A stretch of DNA of 16,907 nucleotides. It comes from an uncultured Oscillospiraceae bacterium (GTDB lineage: Bacteria > Bacillota_A > Clostridia > Oscillospirales > Oscillospiraceae). Shown here in pieces: positions 1-6,788 of the stretch. Below the pieces are notes generated by a model, which saw only the letters and a list, made by a program, of their open reading frames with translations, was not told where the DNA came from and searched no databases. Where the stretch lies: contig CAJUAW010000057.1 of assembly GCA_910584605.1 (NCBI GenBank), positions 1-16,907 on the forward strand, given 5' to 3'. The position numbers and the translations under genes are program-made. Position 1 is the first letter of the stretch. Each line of letters opens with the position of its first letter.

Positions 1-123
1 AAGGCCATCGCCCCCGGCGTCTACACCATCGTCAGTGAGGCCACAGGCAAGGGCGCCACCCTCTGGGGTAAGCTGAAATCCGGTCTCGGCTGGGTTTCCC
101 TAGACTACTGCAAAAAAATTTAG
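1..123 (+). CDS. Phage-type endolysin, C-terminal end (partial)
   Basis: An open frame runs in from the left edge and ends at TAG (121-123), giving 40 residues. The fragment contains GVYTIV, a Gly/Lys-rich turn with LWGKLKSG, and GWVSLDYCKK near the end. This pattern is typical of the bacterial SH3-like wall-binding domain at the C-terminus of N-acetylmuramoyl-L-alanine amidase endolysins in clostridial phages. The catalytic domain lies outside the window, so the enzyme class is inferred. The stop codon overlaps the ribosome binding site of the holin-like gene that follows, which fits a lysis cassette. A host wall hydrolase with the same domain is a less likely alternative. Confidence 0.65.
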   Translation, partial: KAIAPGVYTIVSEATGKGATLWGKLKSGLGWVSLDYCKKI

Positions 124-138
124 GAGGAAACGTCTATT

Positions 139-471
139 ATGGAAAATCTGATTCAAAACATTCCTGTGGCGGCGGCGCTGGTGTTGCCAGTGGTGCTGGT
201 CTTGATGGTGGTAACTAACATCATCGTGGAGGTGCTGAAAAAGCTGACCTGGGGGAAGCTGCCCACAAACGTCCTGGCCTTTGCTGTGGCTATGGTGGTG
301 ACGCTTCTGGCGTTCTTTGCTGTCTGCCAAATTATCGGCGTGGCTGTAACATGGTACATGGTGGTGGCCGCTATCATACTGGGCGTGTTCGTGGCCTATG
401 CAGCTATGTTTGGTTTTGATAAACTGAAGCAAACCCTGGAGCAGATCAACAGCATCAAGCAAAATAAATAA
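139..471 (+). CDS. Holin-like small membrane protein
   Basis: This 110-residue protein has three strongly hydrophobic segments (about residues 9-33, 41-67 and 69-94) and a short polar, Lys-containing tail. Size, topology and position directly after an endolysin end match phage holins, which open the membrane so that endolysin can reach the wall. ATG 139 is preceded by AGGAGG (122-127) with 11 nt spacing, and this site overlaps the endolysin stop, so the two are probably translated from one message. No specific holin family motif was recognised, so the call rests on topology and context. Confidence 0.65.
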   Translation: MENLIQNIPVAAALVLPVVLVLMVVTNIIVEVLKKLTWGKLPTNVLAFAVAMVVTLLAFFAVCQIIGVAVTWYMVVAAIILGVFVAYAAMFGFDKLKQTLEQINSIKQNK

Positions 472-507
472 CGGGTCGCACTCCCAACAGAGATTAGCGC
501 ACCCGTT
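471..507 (+). terminator. Possible hairpin after the lysis genes
   Basis: ACGGGTCGC (471-479) pairs with GCG and ACCCGT (497-506), with one bulged C at 500 and a loop of about 17 nt. The hairpin starts inside the holin stop codon. Only three T follow (506-508), so as an intrinsic terminator it is weak. It may act with the stronger hairpin at 597-640. Confidence 0.3.
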
Positions 508-520
508 TGGCTCAGATCAG

Positions 521-542
521 TACCAGCACCAGTACCAGCACC
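521..542. repeat. Short tandem repeat of TACCAGCACC
   Basis: TACCAGCACC occurs at 521-530 and again at 533-542, separated by AG. It lies in the roughly 125-nt non-coding stretch between the holin-like gene and the terminator/tRNA. Two copies are too few to assign a role. Slippage, or a phage attachment or accessory-protein site, are possibilities only. Confidence 0.4.
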
Positions 543-596
543 TAAAGCCCCAAAAGTACCCATTTTTGCCTTGTCCGGCATAAACTGAACGCAACA

Positions 597-640
597 AAAA
601 CCGCCGAAAGCCCTTGAAACACAAGGCTTTCGGCGGTTTT
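597..640. terminator. Strong bidirectional intrinsic terminator
   Basis: AAAACCGCCGAAAGCC-CTTG (597-616) pairs with CAAGGCTTTCGGCGGTTTT (622-640), with a 5-nt loop and one bulged C. T-runs follow the stem on both strands (TTTT on +, TTTTTG on -). On the - strand it lies directly downstream of tRNA-Arg and would end that transcript. On the + strand it would end the lysis transcript. Confidence 0.85.
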
Positions 641-645
641 CTTAC

Positions 646-722
646 TGGCACGCCCGAAGGGACTCGAACCCCCAACATTCAGAACCGGAATCTGACGCTC
701 TATCCAATTGAACTACGGACGC
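646..722 (-). tRNA. tRNA-Arg (anticodon CCG)
   Basis: The - strand folds into a complete cloverleaf. The acceptor stem GCGTCCG pairs with CGGGCGT including G-T pairs, followed by discriminator G and an encoded CCA (plus 646-648). The anticodon arm has stem TCAGA/TCTGA and loop TTCCGGT, placing the anticodon CCG at plus 686-688, which reads Arg codon CGG. The T-arm has loop TTCGAGT. The 77-nt length includes CCA. A consensus promoter lies upstream (744-772) and a strong terminator downstream (597-640), so it can be expressed alone. Its 3' end faces phage lysis genes, suggesting it serves as an integration site. Confidence 0.95.
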
Positions 723-743
723 ACATCTCTAAGAGACCAGATC

Positions 744-772
744 ATTATAGCAGATTCGCGGTCCGTTGTAAA
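744..772 (-). promoter_or_regulatory. Promoter of tRNA-Arg
   Basis: On the - strand, TTTACA (plus 767-772) and TATAAT (plus 744-749) are separated by 17 bp, a near-consensus sigma-A promoter. The predicted start near 737 leaves a leader of about 15 nt before the tRNA. Confidence 0.8.
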
Positions 773-812
773 GGGGTAAAATGGCAGTTTTTTAAGAAAA
801 CGCCGGAAAATT

Positions 813-2696
813 TCAGGACTGGCCCCCCTGATAAGGGGCGAACTCCTCCGCCTGAGGGGCGTCGAATACCTTGGCGAAGACCTCGCCGTCCATGGTCTCG
901 TGGTCCAGCAGGTACCGGGCTGTGATCTCCAGCTCCCGGCGGCAGCGGGTCAAGATCTCTTCGCACCGGGCGTAGGCGGAATCAATGAGGGCGCGGACCT
1001 CCCCGTCGATGACGGCGGCCAGCTCCTCGGAATAGCTCTTGGCCTGGGCCATGGACCGGCCGATAAACACCTCGTCGTGACCGCTCTCAAAGCTGACGCT
1101 GCCCAGCTTGTCGCTCATGCCGTAGCGCATGACCATGTTCCGGGCGATGGCGGAGGCACGCTGGATGTCGCTTCCAGCCCCGGTGGAAATGTCCCCCAGC
1201 ACCAGCTGCTCAGCAACCCGGCCGCCCAGACAGCGGGCAATTTGTTCGGTGAGCTCCTTTTTGGACTGATAAGCCTTGTCCTCGTCGGGCAGGGAGATTG
1301 TCATGCCGCCTGCCTGTCCCCGGGGGATGATGGTGATCTGGTGGACCGGGTCGGCGGTGGACAGCTCGTGGATGACGACAGCGTGTCCCGCCTCGTGGTA
1401 GGCGGTGAGACGGCGGGTGTGGTCGGTGACCACCCGGCTGCGCTTTTCCGGGCCGGCGATGACCTTCAGCATGGCCTCGTGGAGGTCGGTCATCAGGATG
1501 AACCGCCGGTCCGACCGGGCGGCCAGCAGAGCGGCCTCGTTGAGCAGGTTTTCCAGGTCCGCGCCGGTAAAGCCGGAGGTGGCCTTGGCCACGTCCTTCA
1601 GCACGACGTCCTCCGCCAGCGGCTTCTGCCGGGCGTGGACCTTCAAGATCTCCTCCCTGCCCTTGATGTCGGGCAGGCCCACGTAGATCTGGCGGTCGAA
1701 CCGGCCGGGGCGCAGCAGGGCGGGGTCCAGGATGTCCTGGCGGTTGGTGGCGGCCAGCACGATGACCCCCTCGTTGGAGGCGAAGCCGTCCATCTCCACC
1801 AGGAGCTGGTTCAGCGTCTGCTCCCGCTCGTCGTGGCCTCCGCCCAGACCTGCGCCGCGCTGGCGGCCTACGGCGTCAATCTCGTCAATGAATACGATGG
1901 CGGGGGCGTCCTTCTTGGCCTGATCAAACAGGTCCCGGACCCGGCCAGCGCCCACGCCCACATAGAGCTCCACAAAGTCGGAGCCGGAGATGGACAGAAA
2001 GTGGACTCCGGCCTCTCCGGCCACCGCCTTGGCGATCAGGGTTTTGCCGGTGCCCGGAGGGCCTACCAGCAGGACGCCCTTGGGGATGCGGGCGCCCAGG
2101 GCGGTGAATTTCTGGGGGTCCCGGAGGAACTCCACGATCTCCTGCAGCTCCTCCTTCTCCTCGTCTGCACCGGCCACGTCGTCAAAGGTGACCTTTTTCT
2201 CCTGGTCGGACAGGGTGCGGGTGCGGGCATGGCTGAAACGGGCGGCCCCGGGGGCGCCTCCGCCGCTGCCGGTGGTACGCTGGCGCATCATCAGATAGCA
2301 GAACAGGCACAGCACCACCGCCGCCACCAGGTAGGGGATCAGGTTGTACCACCAGGAGCTCTCCACGCCGGGGGGATAGTCGTAGCCCTTCAGAACCCCG
2401 GCTTCCAGCTGCTGGTTGACCAGGTCCCGCATGTCGTCGTAGAAGATCGCAGGATCGGCCACCCGGTAGGTGAGGCGGACCGTCTCATTGGTCCCGGTCT
2501 GGCCCCGGAGGGTCAGGGTGAGGGTGTTGTCCTCCAGCGTGAAGTACTCTACCTGTTCCTGGAGGAACAGGGTGCGGATCTGACTGTAGGTAGGGGAATC
2601 TGTCCGGTCCATCTGCTGAAGGGCGGTGAAAGTGAACAGGATCATCAGCCCCAGCAGCAGATACAGCATGATGTCCCGGGGACCAAAGCGTCTCAT
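813..2696 (-). CDS. ftsH: ATP-dependent zinc metalloprotease FtsH
   Basis: FtsH is a membrane-anchored AAA+ protease that unfolds and degrades misfolded membrane proteins and short-lived regulators. From the ATG at 2694-2696 it has 627 residues. It shows TM1 (about 9-25), an extracytoplasmic region, TM2 (about 122-137), Walker A GPPGTGKT (212-219), Walker B IVFIDEID (267-274), the arginine-finger segment RPGRFDR (329-335), the zinc site HEAGH (434-438), and a third metal ligand Asp (about 510) in STGAGSDIQRA. A TTG two codons upstream (2702) is possible, but its spacing to the AAAGGA site is too short, whereas the ATG sits 10 nt downstream. It is last in the tilS-hpt-ftsH series, 26 nt after hpt. 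No strong terminator was seen between it and the tRNA promoter. Confidence 0.97.
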   Translation of the reverse strand: MRRFGPRDIMLYLLLGLMILFTFTALQQMDRTDSPTYSQIRTLFLQEQVEYFTLEDNTLTLTLRGQTGTNETVRLTYRVADPAIFYDDMRDLVNQQLEAGVLKGYDYPPGVESSWWYNLIPYLVAAVVLCLFCYLMMRQRTTGSGGGAPGAARFSHARTRTLSDQEKKVTFDDVAGADEEKEELQEIVEFLRDPQKFTALGARIPKGVLLVGPPGTGKTLIAKAVAGEAGVHFLSISGSDFVELYVGVGAGRVRDLFDQAKKDAPAIVFIDEIDAVGRQRGAGLGGGHDEREQTLNQLLVEMDGFASNEGVIVLAATNRQDILDPALLRPGRFDRQIYVGLPDIKGREEILKVHARQKPLAEDVVLKDVAKATSGFTGADLENLLNEAALLAARSDRRFILMTDLHEAMLKVIAGPEKRSRVVTDHTRRLTAYHEAGHAVVIHELSTADPVHQITIIPRGQAGGMTISLPDEDKAYQSKKELTEQIARCLGGRVAEQLVLGDISTGAGSDIQRASAIARNMVMRYGMSDKLGSVSFESGHDEVFIGRSMAQAKSYSEELAAVIDGEVRALIDSAYARCEEILTRCRRELEITARYLLDHETMDGEVFAKVFDAPQAEEFAPYQGGQS

Positions 2697-2722
2697 AGGC
2701 AAAGAATCCTTTCCAATATGGA

Positions 2723-3265
2723 TCAGCCGCCGTATACCTCGGGCTTCAAAATGCCGATGTAAGGCAGGTTGCGGTATTTTTCAGCGTAGTCCAGACCGTA
2801 GCCCACCACAAAGGCGTCGGGGATGGTGAAGCCGCAGTAGTGCAGGTCCACCGGCTTGACCCTGCGGTCGGGCTTGTCCAGCAGGGCGCACAGACGGACC
2901 GAGGCGGGATGGCGGTGCTCCAGGATCTTGAGCAGGTAGCTTAAGGTGTTGCCGCTGTCCAGGATATCCTCCACCACGATGAGGTTGCGCCCGGTGATGT
3001 CCTCAGACAGGTCCTTCGTGATCTGCACCTGGCCGCTGGAGCTGGTGCCGCTGCCGTAGGAGGACACGGACATGAAGTCCAGCGTGCAGGGCAGGTCGAT
3101 GGCCCGGCACAGGTCGGCCATAAAGACAAAGGAACCCCGAAGCACGCTGATGAGCATGATCTCCTTGTCTGCATAGTCCGCCTCGATTTGACGGGCGATC
3201 TCCTGCACCCGCCTGCTCAGTTGTTTCTCACTGAATAATATCTCCTGAATATCCTTCTCTAGCAT
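2723..3265 (-). CDS. hpt: Hypoxanthine phosphoribosyltransferase
   Basis: This cytosolic purine-salvage enzyme makes IMP or GMP from hypoxanthine or guanine and PRPP. The 180-residue length matches bacterial Hpt. It contains LRG (42-44) for pyrophosphate binding, the flexible loop around SSYGSGTSSSG (68-78), the PRPP motif VVEDILDSGNTL (97-108), and the purine-binding end with FVVGYGLDYAEKYRNLPYIG (152-171). ATG 3265 has a GAAAGGAAG site upstream. It lies 34 nt after tilS and 26 nt before ftsH. The tilS-hpt-ftsH order is widely conserved in Firmicutes, which supports all three calls. Confidence 0.96.
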   Translation of the reverse strand: MLEKDIQEILFSEKQLSRRVQEIARQIEADYADKEIMLISVLRGSFVFMADLCRAIDLPCTLDFMSVSSYGSGTSSSGQVQITKDLSEDITGRNLIVVEDILDSGNTLSYLLKILEHRHPASVRLCALLDKPDRRVKPVDLHYCGFTIPDAFVVGYGLDYAEKYRNLPYIGILKPEVYGG

Positions 3266-3299
3266 GGAAATTTTCTTCCTTTCAGTGTGAAAATTTAGT

Positions 3300-4691
3300 T
3301 TACTCTGAGGAAACGACGGTGATATGCCAGGCGGGCCCGCCGGCCGGCGGGACGAAGGCCCGGTCGGGCCCCAGTCCGGCGGCGGCGGCGATCTGGCCTC
3401 CGCAGTCCAGGATGGGGAGGGCGTCCCGCTGGAAGCGGGGCAGGCGGGCCTCGATCATCCATTTTTTTACGGTTTTGCCCAGCCGTCCCGGCGGAGTGAG
3501 GCGGTCTCCTGTGCGCCGGGCCCGCAGCTCCAGCGCGGAGATCTGGGTCCGGTCCAGCCAGAAGTCCCAGGGACCTTGGGGCTGCCCCCCGTAATCGGCG
3601 GCCTGGCAGACGACCCGCCAGGGGCCGCAGTCCAGTGCGCCGGGGAGGGGCAGCGGCCCCTCCCGCAGGGGAATGGGACCCAGCCGGGGGACCAGGAGCA
3701 GCGTCTCATAGGCGCGGCGGGCGTTGGTGCCGTGGGGCAGGCAGATCTGGGCGGAGGGGTCCGCGCTCCGGCACAGCCGGAGCAGGGCGTTGAGGTGGAC
3801 TGCGGAGCAGTTCTGGTCGCCCCCCCATATCCGCCCCAGCAGCAGGCGGAGCGCCCGGCTGGCGATGGGGTCGGGGGCGCCGGCGATGAGCCCTGCGTCG
3901 ATGGCCAGCCCTCCCTCCCTGGGGACGGCCTGCTCCGCCGTCTTCCGGGCCAGCTCTGCAAGGCAGGCCTCGTCAGCCCGCAGGAGGGCGGCAGTATCCG
4001 CCATCCGGGCGAGAAAGCCAGGAGAGATATCCTCCAGCACCGGCAGGATCTGATGGCGGATGCGGTTGCGGGTGTAGTCGTCATTCTGGTTGGAGCTGTC
4101 CTCCATGTGGGGCAGACAGAGGTGGCGCAGATAGTCCTCCACCTGGGCGCGGGTGACGGTGAGCATAGGGCGGATAATCCCATCGCGCCTGGGGAGAATG
4201 CCCCCCAGCCCCCGCAGTCCGGAGCCCCGGGCCAGATGGAACAGGATGGTCTCCACGTTGTCGCTGGCGGTGTGGGCGGTGGCAATGAGACTGGCCCCCG
4301 CTTCCTGCGCCGCCTGACGGAGAAAGGCGTACCGCATGTCCCTGGCGGTCTCCTCCAGCCCCGTTCCGCGCAGCCGGGACTGACCGGCCACATCCCCTGA
4401 GCCGGTGTACAGGGGGGCGGCGGGGAGGGTGCGTCCGCTGGGATGGCGCTGCTTGCCGCAGCAGAGCTGGACGAACTGCTCCACAAAGCGGGCGTCCCGG
4501 TCCGATTCGGCCCCCCGCAGCTGGTGGTTGTAGTGGGCGGCGGCCAGCTGGAAGTGGAGCTTGTCCCTCAGCTGGTAGAGCACGTGGAGCATGGCCACGG
4601 AATCCGCCCCCCCGGACACCGCGCACAGCACGGTGGAACCGGCGGGGATCAGGTCCTGCTCCCGGATGAAGGTTTCGACGGTCTTTAACAT
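3300..4691 (-). CDS. tilS: tRNA(Ile)-lysidine synthase
   Basis: TilS attaches lysine to C34 of the CAU-anticodon tRNA-Ile using ATP, so that it reads AUA. The 463-residue protein has the N-type ATP-pyrophosphatase loop SGGADS (26-31), HYNHQLRG (53-60), GLEETARDMRYAFL (111-124), TAHTASDNVET (138-148), and the C-terminal substrate-binding domain with GDRLTPPGRLGKTVKKW before residue 430. ATG 4691 is preceded by GGGAGG (plus 4699-4704) with 7 nt spacing. The stretch from about residue 71 to 94, between HYNHQLRG and PLYTGSGDVA, seems longer than I would expect for the family and is Cys/Pro/Arg-rich. The frame stays open, and the motifs on both sides are intact. Confidence 0.95.
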   Translation of the reverse strand: MLKTVETFIREQDLIPAGSTVLCAVSGGADSVAMLHVLYQLRDKLHFQLAAAHYNHQLRGAESDRDARFVEQFVQLCCGKQRHPSGRTLPAAPLYTGSGDVAGQSRLRGTGLEETARDMRYAFLRQAAQEAGASLIATAHTASDNVETILFHLARGSGLRGLGGILPRRDGIIRPMLTVTRAQVEDYLRHLCLPHMEDSSNQNDDYTRNRIRHQILPVLEDISPGFLARMADTAALLRADEACLAELARKTAEQAVPREGGLAIDAGLIAGAPDPIASRALRLLLGRIWGGDQNCSAVHLNALLRLCRSADPSAQICLPHGTNARRAYETLLLVPRLGPIPLREGPLPLPGALDCGPWRVVCQAADYGGQPQGPWDFWLDRTQISALELRARRTGDRLTPPGRLGKTVKKWMIEARLPRFQRDALPILDCGGQIAAAAGLGPDRAFVPPAGGPAWHITVVSSE

Positions 4692-4834
4692 GGCAGGACC
4701 TCCCGGTCAGTTGATTGGTGTGGTCGCCTCCGCCAGGAGGAAGTCCGAGGGGAAAGAAACCTGGTACCACTGGCCACTGCCCCAGCTGCCGGCGGCATGC
4801 CCCGGAAATTGGGGACAACGTGGATGGGTCCCAT
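4685..4834 (-). CDS. Possible small ORF between dnaB and tilS (doubtful)
   Basis: An ATG (plus 4832-4834) starts one base after the dnaB stop and is preceded by GGGAGG at good spacing inside the dnaB end. It opens 49 codons and stops over the tilS start (TGTTAA against ATG). The first 23 or so residues (MGPIHVVPNFRGMPPAAG onward) look protein-like, but the rest is Arg/Pro/Ser-rich and resembles an out-of-frame reading. The frame continuing dnaB past its stop reads QWYQVSFPSDFLLAEATTPI before a TGA at 4707-4709. The stretch may be a small coupled gene, a frameshifted relic, or simply spacer. No family was recognised. Confidence 0.25.
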   Translation of the reverse strand: MGPIHVVPNFRGMPPAAGAVASGTRFLSPRTSSWRRRPHQSTDREVLPC

Positions 4835-4835
4835 C

Positions 4836-6191
4836 TCAGTATTCCTCCCGCCTCCACTCCGTGTCGGTAAAGGTGGTGAACTCGGGACTCCACTGCAGAT
4901 CGATCTTGCCGGTCTCGCCGTGGCGGTTTTTTGCGATGATGCACTCGGCCAGATTGGGGTTTTCGGTGTCCCGGTTGTAGTAGCCCTCCCGGTAGAGGAA
5001 GAGGACGATGTCCGCGTCCTGCTCGATGGCCCCCGATTCCCGCAGGTCGGACAGCATGGGCCGCTTGTCCGTCCGGGACTCGTTGGCCCGGGAGAGCTGG
5101 CTCAGACACAGCACCGGGACGTTCAGCTCCTTGGCCATCAGCTTCAGGGAGCGGGAGATGTCAGACACGACCTGCTGGCGGTTGTCGCTGCTCCGGGTCT
5201 TGCCCCCAGAGGACTGCATCAGCTGGAGGTAGTCGATGACGATCAGCCCCAGGTTTTCCACCCGGCGGCACTTGGCCAGGATATCGGCCACTGTGACATT
5301 GGAGTCCTCGTCGATGAGGATGGTGGACCGGCTGAGGGAGTCGGCGGCCGCGGCCACATTTTCCCAGTCCTCGTCGGACAGCTTGCCGGTGATCAGCTTT
5401 TTGTTGTCCACAAAGCACTCGCTGGAGATTAGCCGCAGAGCCAGCTGCTCCTTGTTCATTTCCAGGGAGAAAAAGGCCACCTGCTTGTGGGATTTTTTGC
5501 CTGCGTGCAGCAGGATATTCAGGGCCATGGAGGTCTTGCCCATGCCGGGGCGGGCGGCCAGAAGGATCAGGTCGGAGTTGTTCAGGCCGGAGAGCGCCCG
5601 GTCCAGGTCCCGCAGGCCGGTCTCCAGGCCGGTGACGGCGCGGTCGCTGGCGGCCAGCTCCTCCAGGCGGTCGTAGACGTTGATGATGATGTCGGCAATG
5701 GGGGTCAGTCCCTGGACGGAGCGGCCCTGCCGGATGGCGTAGATGCGCTGCTCCGCCGCGTCCAAAAGGGTCTGGCCGGTTTCGGTCCCCTCCTGGACCA
5801 TGTTGACCAGCTCCTGAGAGGTCTCCAAAAGCTGCCGCAGGAGGGTTTTGTCCTTGATGATCTGGATGTAAAGACCCACATTGGCGGCGGTGGAGGCGTT
5901 TCGCATGAGCTGGAGCAGATACGGCCAGGCCTGGTCGTCCGCGTCATAGCCGTTTTGCTTCAGATTCTCCAGCACCGTGACCGGGTCGATGGTGCGGGAG
6001 TAGCTGAACATGGTGTAGATGGTCTCGTAGATTTCCCTGTTTTTTTGGACATAAAAGTCGTCCGGGCGAAGGCTGCCGGCAACCTCAGCAACGCATTTTG
6101 GGTAGTACAGGATGGCGCCCAGGACATACTGTTCTGCAGCGGCCGCGTGGGGCGCCTGCCTGAGCATCAGTTCTTCCAGTTCGTTGGGCAT
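4836..6191 (-). CDS. dnaB: Replicative DNA helicase DnaB
   Basis: This hexameric 5'-3' helicase unwinds DNA at the replication fork and recruits primase. The 451 residues comprise an N-terminal helical domain (about 14-115, starting with the PHAAAAEQYVLGAIL region), a linker, and a RecA-like domain. The RecA-like domain has Walker A ARPGMGKTS (213-221), FFSLEM (240-245), Walker B LIVIDYLQL (316-324), LSQLSR (363-368), SDLRESGAIEQDAD (381-394) and the arginine-finger segment KNRHG (421-425). Length and motifs are full. ATG 6191 has GGGAGG 7 nt upstream. It follows rplI by 51 nt, the rplI-dnaB neighbourhood common in Firmicutes. Confidence 0.97.
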   Translation of the reverse strand: MPNELEELMLRQAPHAAAAEQYVLGAILYYPKCVAEVAGSLRPDDFYVQKNREIYETIYTMFSYSRTIDPVTVLENLKQNGYDADDQAWPYLLQLMRNASTAANVGLYIQIIKDKTLLRQLLETSQELVNMVQEGTETGQTLLDAAEQRIYAIRQGRSVQGLTPIADIIINVYDRLEELAASDRAVTGLETGLRDLDRALSGLNNSDLILLAARPGMGKTSMALNILLHAGKKSHKQVAFFSLEMNKEQLALRLISSECFVDNKKLITGKLSDEDWENVAAAADSLSRSTILIDEDSNVTVADILAKCRRVENLGLIVIDYLQLMQSSGGKTRSSDNRQQVVSDISRSLKLMAKELNVPVLCLSQLSRANESRTDKRPMLSDLRESGAIEQDADIVLFLYREGYYNRDTENPNLAECIIAKNRHGETGKIDLQWSPEFTTFTDTEWRREEY

Positions 6192-6242
6192 AAGGCCGCC
6201 TCCCTGCTCCTGAAATATGCGCAGCGGTCATGAGGCCGCATG

Positions 6243-6689
6243 TCAGCCCTCGATTACCAGCACGTTGACGGTCCCGCTGACCTCATAGCCCAGCTTGGCT
6301 TTGATCGAATAGCTGCCGCAGGACTTGATGGGCTCGTCCAGCACCAGCTTGGTCTTGGCGATGCTGATCCCGTGCTGGGCGGACAGGGCGTCGGAGATCT
6401 CCTTGCCGGTGACGGCGCCAAAAAGACGGCCCCCCTCGCCGGCCTTGGCGGGGATCTTTACCATGATGCCCTCCAGCTGCTTGGCGGTGGCCTCGGCCTC
6501 CGCCTTCTCGGCGGCCTCCTGGGCCTTCTTGGCCTTCTCCTGCTGCTTCATGGTGTTCAGATTCTCAGCGGTAGCGGTCACCGCCAGCTTCCGGGGCAGA
6601 AGGAAGTTCCGGGCGTAGCCGTCGGAGACCTCCACCAGCTGGCCCTTCTTGCCCTGGCCCCGTACATCCTGCTGTAAAATCACTTTCAT
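6243..6689 (-). CDS. rplI: 50S ribosomal protein L9
   Basis: L9 binds 23S rRNA at the base of the L1 stalk and helps maintain reading frame. From ATG 6687-6689 it has 148 residues, the usual length. The N-terminal domain MKVILQQDVRGQGKKGQLVE and GYARNFLLPRKLA are diagnostic. A long Ala/Lys/Glu connecting helix follows (about residues 45-75), then the C-terminal domain with GGRLFGAVTGKEI. A TTG three codons earlier is in frame, but it lies right against the AAAGGA site. The ATG is 10 nt from that site and gives the family N-terminus. It lies between gdpP and dnaB, consistent with cotranscription. Confidence 0.97.
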   Translation of the reverse strand: MKVILQQDVRGQGKKGQLVEVSDGYARNFLLPRKLAVTATAENLNTMKQQEKAKKAQEAAEKAEAEATAKQLEGIMVKIPAKAGEGGRLFGAVTGKEISDALSAQHGISIAKTKLVLDEPIKSCGSYSIKAKLGYEVSGTVNVLVIEG

Positions 6690-6788
6690 TTGAATCAAAT
6701 CCTTTCTGGTTGTTGTTTTGTTGTTTTACGGTTCATTGTGATACCGGTCCCTTCGATTGGGCCGCAGCGCTTCCAGCCCGCTTGTCTT

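Noticed and set aside
521..542. Start of a CRISPR or iteron array
   Set aside because: There are only two 10-bp copies with a 2-bp gap, no further units nearby and no associated genes.
822..839. Hairpin CCCCTGATAAGGGG as the ftsH terminator
   Set aside because: It lies inside the last ftsH codons and has no T-run downstream on the - strand.
900..2762. A 620-codon + strand open frame opposite ftsH
   Set aside because: It is Gly/Val/Gln-rich without family motifs and mirrors the high-GC third-position pattern of ftsH. It is an antisense shadow.
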